A stretch of DNA of 6,892 nt from CALMSM01 sp964534095 (lineage in GTDB: Bacteria > Patescibacteriota > Saccharimonadia > Saccharimonadales > CALMSM01), in the NCBI GenBank assembly GCA_964534095.1, contig CAZHPF010000050.1, positions 1-6,892 on the forward strand, in the 5' to 3' direction. Under the pieces are notes generated by a model. It searched no databases and had not been told where the DNA came from. It saw only the letters and a list, made by a program, of their open reading frames with translations. The translations under genes and the position numbers were made by a program. The stretch's first letter is position 1, and every line of letters starts with the position of its first letter. Positions 1 through 5,948 of the stretch are shown here, one piece after another.

Positions 1-1
1 T

Positions 2-2353
2 AAAGTAAAACCACATCATGCAAAACCGTACCGAAAACGACACCTAGGCCTGCTCTTGCTGGCGTTACTTTTTTTGCTTCTGGTAATTTTTCAAGTCGGA
101 ATCATTGTGGGCAGCAGCCGTCAGAAAGTAGTGAATCAAACGACTACTTCGCCAGTAGTGTCGCAGCTACAGACCCTGCGGTCAGGGTACGGGTTTAGCT
201 TAGACTTTGACGCCTCTATGTTTACGCCAAGCGCGACCGCAGTGGACGATAAGGGGGCCGGACAACACGTTACCCAGCCACAATTAGACGACAATCTACA
301 GATAAATTTTGTTACGTTGCGACCCAAGGCCGGTACTGTTGCTGCTAGTGTAAGCCCTTCGCAATTTAGTGTGCAAATTCAACCTGACACGGCAGCCTTT
401 TTGGCGTTGAAATCCAATCCAGCTAATGCTGCCAAAACCGATGCCGAGTTAGCTGCCCAGCTGGCTCCAGTTACTTCGTCTGCTGACTTTGACGTCATGA
501 AAGTGTCACAAAACAAGGATACACTCGCCGACGGTACGGCAGTACTAAAAACGACCTATCAGTATACTCCGAAGTTTAGTGGTGGTATTAGTTATGCTGT
601 CGTCTGGAATGGCGTTGTTAAAAATCATCCGTTTAGTCTCAAGCTGAGCGGGCTTCTCAATAACTCTACGATACCGTCCGAATATGCAGCTACGTTCTCA
701 AGCCTGAAGTTTAATGGAGGCTCTAAGGTTCAAGGCCTTTCTTTTCGCCCGGAAGGCCTGGCCTATGCCGAAACCCCGCTTGACAGCAAGTATCTCTCAG
801 ACTCTGTTTCGCCAGCTGTCGTAAAAATTTATCATATCGTATGCGGTACTCTCATCGTAGGTAGCAGCAATTATGGTGAAGATTGCACGGGTATGACGGG
901 CAGCGGATTTTTAGTGTCCAGTGACGGGTATATTGCTACAAATGGACACGTTACTGTTCTGACTGCTCAAGACATTGTTGTAGGTATCGTTACCAGCAGC
1001 CCAACCCAACTTATCGGCTATTTGCGAGGGTTAGGCTTAACCGACGCTCAGATAGCTAGTCTTGCCAATGACCCGCAAAAGCTAGCTGCCGTTGTGGCTA
1101 AAATTTATGACACCACCGATAGTCAGTTACGGCTTGAGAACAAAAAAGAAGTAACTATCGTAGCGCTTGGCCAAAATCCGTTAGATGTAAAAAAGACTGA
1201 TGACATCAAAACGCTGCTTGATTTCAAAGACACAGATGACGTTAAGCGCGCGGAAGTAATCGGATTTGACTACTCGGGTAAAGATTTGCTGGTTGCCCAG
1301 TCGGGCGATCCAGAAGGATTCTCTTCGAGTGATGTAGCCCTGCTTAAGATTGATATTAAAGAAGCTCCGCTCATAAAAATCAGCACGGGTCAGGTAACCC
1401 AAAACGAAAAAATTGCTGTGCTTGGGTTCCCGGGTGATGCCGAAAACAGTCTAGTTGACAACAGTTCGCTCGACGTCTCGGTGACAAACGGTTCGGTGAG
1501 TGCTATCAAAGAAGCTGCGGGCGGCAAGACTAAACTGTATCAGTCAGACGCCGACGCATCGCACGGCAATAGCGGTGGGCCTGCCATTACTGAGCTAGGG
1601 TTTGCTTTTGGCTTGCTCACTTATCGAGTTTCCGGCGACGATCAGGGTAATGCCGCCAAGAGCTATATGCGTGATATAGCAGACTTTACAAAGCTTGCCG
1701 AAGACAAGAATATAACGTTTGCCTCATCAAGCAGCACACAAGGTGCGTGGGTAAGCGGCTTAACACTATTTTCGCAAAACCACTTTTCTGCAGCCAAAAA
1801 AGAGTTTGCCAAAGTGAAACAAAACTATTCGTCGCATCGGCTGGTTGACGGTTATATCGAAAACGCCAACAGCCAAATTGCCGCAGGTAACGATGTGAAG
1901 CTTTACCCGACTGCTCTTATTGCTGGCGTCGTGGTTGTTGCGCTAGGACTGGTAGTAGGGGCAATTATCCTGATTGTACGGCATCGGGCACGTCATCAAG
2001 CGTATGTGTCGCAGCAACCACCGCTGGGTAATAGTGGTGCGGGCACGCCGCCTGCTTCAAATATTGCTCCGCCACCTCCGTTTGTACCGGCTGCTCCCAC
2101 GCAAGCTAACCCACCGCAACCACCACTGGGACGTCCGGTGCAGGTTACCCCGACCATTACGTTGCCGCCCCAGCCTCCTACGACACCACCGCAATCCTCT
2201 ATAATTCCTGTGGCTTCTGCCCCTCTACCCTTACAACAACCTGTACTTAACCAGATTGTTGTCCCAAAGCCGCAGACGCCAGTCCCCCTTACCCCGCCAG
2301 TCCAAACGGCCGGTACACCAGTGGTCATCACCCCCACACAACCTCCCCAGTAG
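2..2353 (+). CDS. Membrane-anchored trypsin-like serine protease with cytoplasmic proline-rich tail (5' end outside window)
   Basis: Probable surface-facing S1-fold (HtrA/trypsin-like) peptidase; substrate unknown. Residues are numbered from the TTG at 56. The catalytic triad is visible: His298 in TNGHV after GSGFLVSSDGYIA, Asp426 in SSDVALLKI, and Ser506 in HGNSGGPA. An N-terminal hydrophobic stretch (about 1-20) and a second one (about 619-641, followed by RHRARH) suggest the order cytoplasm, membrane, outside protease, membrane, cytoplasm. An uncharacterised region (about 25-240) precedes the protease, and a possible helical-repeat segment (about 565-612) follows it. The tail from about 650 has roughly 36 prolines in 115 residues. 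Cys263 and Cys277 are the only cysteines seen and could form a disulfide. Start: the frame is open to the left edge and adds a basic stretch (KPYRKRH) directly before the hydrophobic segment. No good Shine-Dalgarno precedes TTG 56. The true start is therefore probably upstream of the window. No PDZ domain is evident, unlike typical HtrA. Confidence 0.85.
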   Translation, partial: KVKPHHAKPYRKRHLGLLLLALLFLLLVIFQVGIIVGSSRQKVVNQTTTSPVVSQLQTLRSGYGFSLDFDASMFTPSATAVDDKGAGQHVTQPQLDDNLQINFVTLRPKAGTVAASVSPSQFSVQIQPDTAAFLALKSNPANAAKTDAELAAQLAPVTSSADFDVMKVSQNKDTLADGTAVLKTTYQYTPKFSGGISYAVVWNGVVKNHPFSLKLSGLLNNSTIPSEYAATFSSLKFNGGSKVQGLSFRPEGLAYAETPLDSKYLSDSVSPAVVKIYHIVCGTLIVGSSNYGEDCTGMTGSGFLVSSDGYIATNGHVTVLTAQDIVVGIVTSSPTQLIGYLRGLGLTDAQIASLANDPQKLAAVVAKIYDTTDSQLRLENKKEVTIVALGQNPLDVKKTDDIKTLLDFKDTDDVKRAEVIGFDYSGKDLLVAQSGDPEGFSSSDVALLKIDIKEAPLIKISTGQVTQNEKIAVLGFPGDAENSLVDNSSLDVSVTNGSVSAIKEAAGGKTKLYQSDADASHGNSGGPAITELGFAFGLLTYRVSGDDQGNAAKSYMRDIADFTKLAEDKNITFASSSSTQGAWVSGLTLFSQNHFSAAKKEFAKVKQNYSSHRLVDGYIENANSQIAAGNDVKLYPTALIAGVVVVALGLVVGAIILIVRHRARHQAYVSQQPPLGNSGAGTPPASNIAPPPPFVPAAPTQANPPQPPLGRPVQVTPTITLPPQPPTTPPQSSIIPVASAPLPLQQPVLNQIVVPKPQTPVPLTPPVQTAGTPVVITPTQPPQ

Positions 2354-2371
2354 CGTGGATCTCAAATATAC

Positions 2372-2400
2372 TTGTCTCTGTTTCGCTAAGCGGGTATTAT
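2372..2400 (+). promoter_or_regulatory. Predicted promoter of the rny operon
   Basis: A TTGTCT -35-like hexamer (2372-2377) and a TATTAT -10-like hexamer (2395-2400) are separated by exactly 17 bases. They match the consensus at 4/6 and 5/6 positions. Transcription would start near 2407 and give a leader of about 137 bases before rny. No intrinsic terminator is visible after the protease stop, so read-through from upstream is also possible. A second TATAAA at 2444-2449 lacks a well-placed -35. This is inferred from consensus only. Confidence 0.45.
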
Positions 2401-2480
2401 GTAGGTAGGATTTTGTCTTAATAGATTCAAGCGAATCCAATCGTATAAACTTTATTGTTCGTTTTTCAGATTGCAACAAC

Positions 2481-2515
2481 ACGAGGCTAATGAAGTGATA
2501 GTGACGCCTCGTCAC
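2481..2515 (+). promoter_or_regulatory. Leader of rny with two mutually exclusive hairpins
   Basis: ACGAGGC (2481-2487) can pair with GCCTCGT (2506-2512) across an 18-base loop. GTGACG (2501-2506) can pair with CGTCAC (2510-2515) around a three-base CCT loop. The two stems share bases, so only one can form at a time. They sit about 15 bases upstream of the Shine-Dalgarno. The pairing is visible in the sequence; a regulatory role is a guess. Confidence 0.3.
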
Positions 2516-2543
2516 ACAATCTGCAGGATAGGGAGGAAACACT

Positions 2544-4058
2544 ATGGAACCAATCACGATAGTGCTGGCTATTGCTGGTATTGCGGCAGGTTTTGGCGCA
2601 AATCAAATCGTAACAAAACAAAAAATCGGGAGCGCCGCTGAGGCTGCCGACAAAGAGATGAAAAGAGCTAAAAAAGAAGGTGAAAAGGCACTTGAAGCTG
2701 CCCGCGAAGAAGCCAAACAACTCGCCGACCAAGCCCGTGCCGACGAAACCCAGCGTCGCAAAGAAATCAAAGAAATAGAGCAAAAACTGCTCGACCGTCA
2801 AGTCTCGCTCGACAAAAAACTGGATGAGTTAGATAAACGAGCCGAATCACTTCGCAAAGGTGAGGACGAAGTTGAATCACTCAAAAATGAAATTAAAGCT
2901 ATCCGAACCAAACAGCAGGAAAAGCTGGAAAAAGTCGCCAAGCTCACCAAAGTTGAAGCCGGCGAACACCTGCTGAAAATGACCGAAAAAGACATTCGCA
3001 ATGATCTTACCGGTTTGATAAGTAAACTGCAAAACGAAGCCAAAGAGAACGCCGAGGAAAAAGCCGGCGCGATTATCGTCGAGGCCATGGAGCGTATGGC
3101 GAGTGAGGTTACGGCTGAACGTACCATCACCAGCGTCAAGCTTGAAGACGAAGAAATGAAAGGCCGTATTATTGGCAAAGAAGGCCGCAATATTCAGGCT
3201 CTGCAACGTGCTACCGGCGTTGACATTATGGTTGATGACACGCCTGGTTATATTATCTTGTCATCCTTCGACCCAGTACGCCGCGAAGTTGCCCGTGTGG
3301 CACTCGAGATGCTGCTCAAAGACGGTCGTGTCCACCCAGGCCGTATCGAGGAAGTTGTAGAGAAAGCCCAAAAACAAGTCGAAAAAGATGTCATGCGTGC
3401 CGGTGAAGACGCCGCCCGTGAAGTCGGCATCATCGGCATCCCTAAAGAGATTCTGCATTTACTCGGCGAACTCAAATACCGCACAAGCTATGGCCAAAAT
3501 GTCCTAAAACACAGCACTGAGATGGCGCATATTGCCGGTATCATTGCCGAGGAGGTAGGCGCAGACGTCAAAACTACTAAATACGCTGCGCTTGTCCACG
3601 ATCTCGGCAAAGCCCTGACGCACAAAATGGAAGGCAAGCATCATCATATTAGCGGTGAAATGCTTCGCAAATATGGTGCGCCCGAAGAAGTCGCTTTGGC
3701 TGCTGAGCAGCACCACGACGACGTTGAAGCCACTACTACCGAAGCTATCATCGTACGGGTAGTTGACGCTATTAGCGCGGCTCGTCCCGGTGCCCGTAAC
3801 ATTAGTTCTGAAAACTTTGCCGAACGCATGCGCGACCTCGAAAACGTTGCCAATGGCTTCCCGGGTATCGACAAATCGTATGCCATCAGCGCAGGCCGCG
3901 AAGTCCGCGTGTTTGTAAAACCTGGACAGATTGATGACCTCAGCGCCATCAAACTCGCCCGCGATATCGCCACCAAGATAGAAGCCAGCATGCAGTACCC
4001 AGGTACTATCAAAGTCAACGTTATCCGCGAAACCCGCGCCATTGAGTTCGCTAAATAA
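2544..4058 (+). CDS. rny: Ribonuclease Y
   Basis: Membrane-anchored endoribonuclease that initiates mRNA decay in bacteria lacking RNase E-type degradosomes, typically cutting single-stranded 5'-monophosphorylated RNA. The 504 residues are close to the roughly 520 of the Bacillus enzyme. The order is canonical: an N-terminal membrane segment (about 4-25); a long charged coiled coil (about 30-190) rich in Lys, Glu and Ala; a KH RNA-binding domain with its GKEG loop at 211-214; then an HD domain. The HD metal site is His352-Asp353 in LVHDLGKAL, preceded by the family-typical RTSYGQNVLKHS and followed by EQHHDDVEA and AISAARPGAR. A strong Shine-Dalgarno GGGAGG (2531-2536) lies 7 bases before ATG, which fixes the start. 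The gene lies 15 bases upstream of a histidine phosphatase in the same direction, suggesting one transcript. No residues are missing or frames broken. Confidence 0.97.
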   Translation: MEPITIVLAIAGIAAGFGANQIVTKQKIGSAAEAADKEMKRAKKEGEKALEAAREEAKQLADQARADETQRRKEIKEIEQKLLDRQVSLDKKLDELDKRAESLRKGEDEVESLKNEIKAIRTKQQEKLEKVAKLTKVEAGEHLLKMTEKDIRNDLTGLISKLQNEAKENAEEKAGAIIVEAMERMASEVTAERTITSVKLEDEEMKGRIIGKEGRNIQALQRATGVDIMVDDTPGYIILSSFDPVRREVARVALEMLLKDGRVHPGRIEEVVEKAQKQVEKDVMRAGEDAAREVGIIGIPKEILHLLGELKYRTSYGQNVLKHSTEMAHIAGIIAEEVGADVKTTKYAALVHDLGKALTHKMEGKHHHISGEMLRKYGAPEEVALAAEQHHDDVEATTTEAIIVRVVDAISAARPGARNISSENFAERMRDLENVANGFPGIDKSYAISAGREVRVFVKPGQIDDLSAIKLARDIATKIEASMQYPGTIKVNVIRETRAIEFAK

Positions 4059-4073
4059 TCCGAAGGTTGTCGC

Positions 4074-4622
4074 ATGACCAATACGAAAACCACAGTCTAC
4101 TACGTACGGCATGGCGAGAGCGAAGGCAATGTTGCCGGAGTAGCCAGCGGCTCTGAACATGATTGTGATTTGACAGATGAAGGCCGTCGCCAAGCAAAAG
4201 AAGCCGGCCGGAAACTGCGAGATAAAAAGGTAGACCTTATCGTATGTTCGCCTATGAAGCGTACCGTAGAAACGGCCGAGCTCATTGCCAAAGAGCTAGG
4301 ATATGAGCCCACCCGTATCGTGAAAAGACCCGAGTTTATCGAACGAGCTATGGGGTATTATTCGGGACGGCCTCATGCGGAATACCGTGAGGCCGTGATG
4401 AACGGGGCAGTCCACGAGAGCCTAGAGACAACTAAGGCCATGCTTGACCGCGTTACCAGTGGGTTAAGTTGGCTCAAGAAACAGCCTGCCAAAAATGTAG
4501 TACTGGTTAGCCACGGTGGAACGGGGCGGGCTATTAAGGCTTTTAGCCAAAGCCTGAACCACGAAGATATGTACAAGATTGAAGGGTTTGGCAACACCGA
4601 GATTTACGAGTTTAGTCTCTAG
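4074..4622 (+). CDS. Histidine phosphatase (RHG / phosphoglycerate mutase-like superfamily)
   Basis: Single-domain 182-residue phosphatase using a phospho-histidine intermediate. The RHG motif is at the N terminus: Arg12-His13-Gly14-Glu15 in YYVRHGESEGN, with His13 the predicted nucleophile. Arg63 in SPMKRTVETAEL is the second phosphate-binding arginine. Glu90 in FIERAMG is the likely acid residue, and His147 in VLVSHGGTGRA is the second catalytic histidine. All key residues are present, so it should be active. The substrate cannot be read from the sequence: members act on sugar phosphates, nucleotides, cofactors or phosphoproteins, and names such as phosphoglycerate mutase would be over-calls. 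GAAGG (4062-4066) lies 7 bases before the ATG. The 15-base gap after rny implies co-transcription. No signal peptide is visible, so it is cytoplasmic. Confidence 0.9.
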   Translation: MTNTKTTVYYVRHGESEGNVAGVASGSEHDCDLTDEGRRQAKEAGRKLRDKKVDLIVCSPMKRTVETAELIAKELGYEPTRIVKRPEFIERAMGYYSGRPHAEYREAVMNGAVHESLETTKAMLDRVTSGLSWLKKQPAKNVVLVSHGGTGRAIKAFSQSLNHEDMYKIEGFGNTEIYEFSL

Positions 4623-4642
4623 CTTTCTGTCGAGTTATACGC

Positions 4643-4648
4643 TATAAT
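4643..4648 (+). promoter_or_regulatory. -10 box of the tRNA-Pro promoter
   Basis: A perfect TATAAT lies 11 bases before the first base of the tRNA, which would start transcription about 5 bases upstream of the mature end. No convincing -35 is seen at 16-18 bases upstream; that region overlaps the stop codon of the phosphatase gene. The tRNA therefore probably has its own promoter in addition to any read-through from the rny operon. Confidence 0.6.
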
Positions 4649-4659
4649 CACCTCCGTTA

Positions 4660-4736
4660 CGGGGTGTGGCGCAGTTGGCTAGCGCGCGCGGTTTGGGACC
4701 GCGAGGTCGAAGGTTCGAGTCCTTTCACCCCGACCA
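4660..4736 (+). tRNA. tRNA-Pro (anticodon UGG), CCA encoded
   Basis: A full cloverleaf can be folded by hand. The acceptor stem CGGGGTG pairs with CACCCCG (4660-4666/4726-4732). The D stem is GCGC/GCGC with loop AGTTGGCTA. The anticodon stem CGCGG/CCGCG holds loop TTTGGGA, so the anticodon is TGG (4694-4696). The variable loop is AGGTC. The T stem GAAGG/CCTTT has loop TTCGAGT. The discriminator is A4733 and CCA is encoded at 4734-4736. UGG can read all or most proline codons through wobble. Confidence 0.97.
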
Positions 4737-4751
4737 CATTCGAAAGCATTC

Positions 4752-4785
4752 GATCTTAAGAACCCGTCCCAGGGTTCTTAAGATC
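4752..4785 (+). terminator. Perfect 14-bp hairpin downstream of tRNA-Pro, possible terminator without U-tract
   Basis: GATCTTAAGAACCC (4752-4765) and its exact reverse complement (4772-4785) flank a GTCCCA loop, 16 bases after the tRNA CCA end. The next bases are TATAGGTAATAC, so there is no U-run on the plus strand. None follows on the minus strand either. It may terminate transcription of the tRNA, or of the convergent repressor gene, or act as a 3'-processing or stability element. The hairpin is certain; its role is not. Confidence 0.5.
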
Positions 4786-4887
4786 TATAGGTAATACTTG
4801 CTGTACCCCCATTTAACCTTAAAGCTATCGGCTATTACGCTTTATGGCGTCTAGGAAGCGTTACTTTACAGAAGTTGGATAAAACTG

Positions 4888-5115
4888 TTATATGTCAGAG
4901 AATAAATCGCTGATATTTACCTTTAGGCTTTTGGCTATATTGCCCAAAGTTTTAGGGCGTACCCACTGTTTGCCAGTCTCTATGTAGGCAATCGTGACAA
5001 CGCTAACCCCAATATCTTCGGCTAACTGCTGTTGCGTAACGTTACGTGCCTTGCGGAGTATTGCGACACGCTTGCCAAATGCTTTTAGGAACTTTTGCTC
5101 ATTTGCTGTTTGCAT
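4888..5115 (-). CDS. XRE-family (Cro/CI-type) HTH transcriptional regulator
   Basis: A compact 75-residue DNA-binding protein consisting of little more than one HTH_3 domain (about residues 16-71). NVTQQQLAEDIGVS forms the first helix pair. SVVTIAYIETGK carries the recognition helix, with the conserved pattern of I-x-x-I/Y-E-x-G-K. LGNIAKSLKVNISDLF is the closing helix pair. Proteins of this size usually work as dimers on palindromes. It has no sensor or oligomerisation domain. It is divergent from the DUF4352-like membrane protein gene, with two similar palindromes in the shared intergenic space, so auto-regulation and control of the neighbour are likely. No strong Shine-Dalgarno precedes the ATG at 5115. 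It could also be an orphan antitoxin or a phage-type repressor, but no toxin partner is adjacent. Confidence 0.9.
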   Translation of the reverse strand: MQTANEQKFLKAFGKRVAILRKARNVTQQQLAEDIGVSVVTIAYIETGKQWVRPKTLGNIAKSLKVNISDLFSDI

Positions 5116-5149
5116 ACTCTAAGGGTAGAAACAAGAGGGAACAATAAAC

Positions 5150-5166
5150 ATAAAGTGGCACTTTAT
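5150..5166. promoter_or_regulatory. Operator O1: perfect 17-base palindrome between divergent genes
   Basis: ATAAAGTG, a central G, and CACTTTAT form a perfect 8+1+8 inverted repeat. It lies 34 bases before the XRE start codon and 57 bases before ATG 5224 of the opposite gene. Its right half overlaps the expected -35 region of the rightward promoter. Size and symmetry fit an XRE-dimer operator. The binding protein is inferred from position. Confidence 0.65.
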
Positions 5167-5184
5167 TTTTTGTTTGGTATTGTG

Positions 5185-5190
5185 TATAGT
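5185..5190 (+). promoter_or_regulatory. Possible -10 box for the DUF4352-like gene
   Basis: TATAGT matches the -10 consensus at 5/6 positions and would give a leader of about 27 bases with the Shine-Dalgarno inside it. The matching -35 position (about 5162-5167, TTTATT) is poor and overlaps O1, as expected for a repressed promoter. An alternative is TTGGTA (5174-5179) with TATAAA (5198-5203) at 18 bases, but that would start transcription at the Shine-Dalgarno itself. Confidence 0.35.
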
Positions 5191-5203
5191 CTACAGATAT
5201 AAA

Positions 5204-5220
5204 CTAAAGTGAGGCTTTAT
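5204..5220. promoter_or_regulatory. Operator O2: second, imperfect copy of the palindrome, over the ribosome binding site
   Basis: CTAAAGTGAGGCTTTAT is identical to O1 at 13 of 17 positions, keeping both outer half-sites (TAAAGTG and CTTTAT) and differing mostly in the centre. The centres of O1 and O2 are 54 bp apart, close to five helical turns. O2 includes GTGAGG (5209-5214), the Shine-Dalgarno for ATG 5224. It may be a second repressor site, or an RNA hairpin (TAAAG/CTTTA) holding the Shine-Dalgarno in its loop. Confidence 0.5.
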
Positions 5221-5223
5221 ATA

Positions 5224-5784
5224 ATGAAATGGTTAAAAAAACATAAGATATTAACAGTAATTCTAGTTATCGTTGGAATAGCTATTATTGGCGGTGCTGC
5301 GGGCGGCGGAAGTACAAATAACAACTCTGCTGGCGGTGGTGGTAACAATAGCGAAAAGATCTATAAGTTTGACGAGCGAGCCGACAAGCAGACAAAAGAC
5401 ATAGAAGTATTGCCAGGAGAGGTAGCTACTGTGGGTGGCGTAAAGTTGACGCTGTCAGGTGTTGAATATAAGACTATTATAAGCGAGTTTGAAACCGCAG
5501 AGAGTGGCAAGACCTATGTCGTTGCTGATGTTGTATTAGAGAACACTAGTAACGAAACACAGCCGTACAACGTCTTTGATTTTCGTATTCAGACTGCTGG
5601 TGGGCAAGTACTTGATGGTGCCTTTGCTACCGTTTCTGGTCCATTGAGTTCAGGCGATATAGTAGATGGCGGTAAGGCCTCTGGCAAAATTGTCTTTGAA
5701 GTGCCAGTAGAAAAAGGACACCAATACGTTATCTGGAAGCCGAATTCTTTCAATGCGGATCGTGCCATCGTTCAGGTTAAATAA
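5224..5784 (+). CDS. Membrane-anchored DUF4352-like (immunoglobulin-like fold) extracellular protein
   Basis: A 186-residue protein with a short basic N terminus (KWLKKHK) and one hydrophobic segment (about 9-26, ILTVILVIVGIAII). A low-complexity Gly/Asn/Ser linker follows (about 27-43), then a folded domain (about 55-186). There is no lipobox cysteine, so a membrane anchor is more likely than a lipoprotein. The domain pattern (GGVKLTLSGVEYK, then GKTYVVADVVLENTSNE, FDFRIQTAGGQVLDG, GKASGKIVFEVP) resembles DUF4352-type Ig-like domains. These are exported by many bacteria, and their exact function is generally unknown. Start choice: ATG 5224 has GTGAGG 9 bases upstream. An in-frame GTG at 5209 is itself inside that Shine-Dalgarno and has none of its own. 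The gene is divergent from the XRE repressor and probably controlled by it. A clear terminator follows, so it is monocistronic. Confidence 0.8.
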   Translation: MKWLKKHKILTVILVIVGIAIIGGAAGGGSTNNNSAGGGGNNSEKIYKFDERADKQTKDIEVLPGEVATVGGVKLTLSGVEYKTIISEFETAESGKTYVVADVVLENTSNETQPYNVFDFRIQTAGGQVLDGAFATVSGPLSSGDIVDGGKASGKIVFEVPVEKGHQYVIWKPNSFNADRAIVQVK

Positions 5785-5804
5785 ATAGACCACAGCGAAA
5801 CATT

Positions 5805-5831
5805 AAAGGCGACGGAAATGGTCGCCTTTTT
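5805..5831 (+). terminator. Intrinsic terminator of the DUF4352-like gene
   Basis: AAAGGCGAC (5805-5813) pairs perfectly with GTCGCCTTT (5821-5829) around a 7-base loop. The T-run TTTTT covers 5827-5831. It starts 20 bases after the stop codon and is a classical Rho-independent terminator. Confidence 0.9.
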
Positions 5832-5948
5832 GATATAAAAATTCCAGATGTAGTTGTTCTAACCTGTTCCTGCCGAAGTTAAGCAATAAGTTGTGCATAG
5901 TATTCAAAGCAGGTTCGCTTAGCAGGTCTGTCGTCAACCAATTAGTTA

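Noticed and set aside
18..47. Short ATG frame (MQNRTENDT) at the left edge
   Set aside because: Nine codons, and it overlaps the better-supported in-frame N-terminal extension of the protease.
1996..2337. 113-codon Gly-rich open frame on the minus strand
   Set aside because: It is the antisense image of the proline-rich tail (CCN codons read as NGG/GGN), not an independent gene.
3504..4193. 229-codon open frame on the minus strand opposite rny and the phosphatase gene
   Set aside because: It lies antisense to a clearly conserved RNase Y HD domain, has no recognisable domain, and is a codon-bias shadow.
4737..4753. CATTCGA repeated twice after the tRNA
   Set aside because: Seven-base repeat only; no match to the tRNA 3' end, so not an attachment site.
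4837..4861. ACGCTT/AAGCGT inverted repeat 3' of the XRE gene as its terminator
   Set aside because: Only 6 bp with a 13-base loop and no T-run on either strand.
5209..5223. GTG start for the DUF4352-like protein
   Set aside because: The GTG is part of the Shine-Dalgarno that serves ATG 5224 and has no ribosome binding site of its own.
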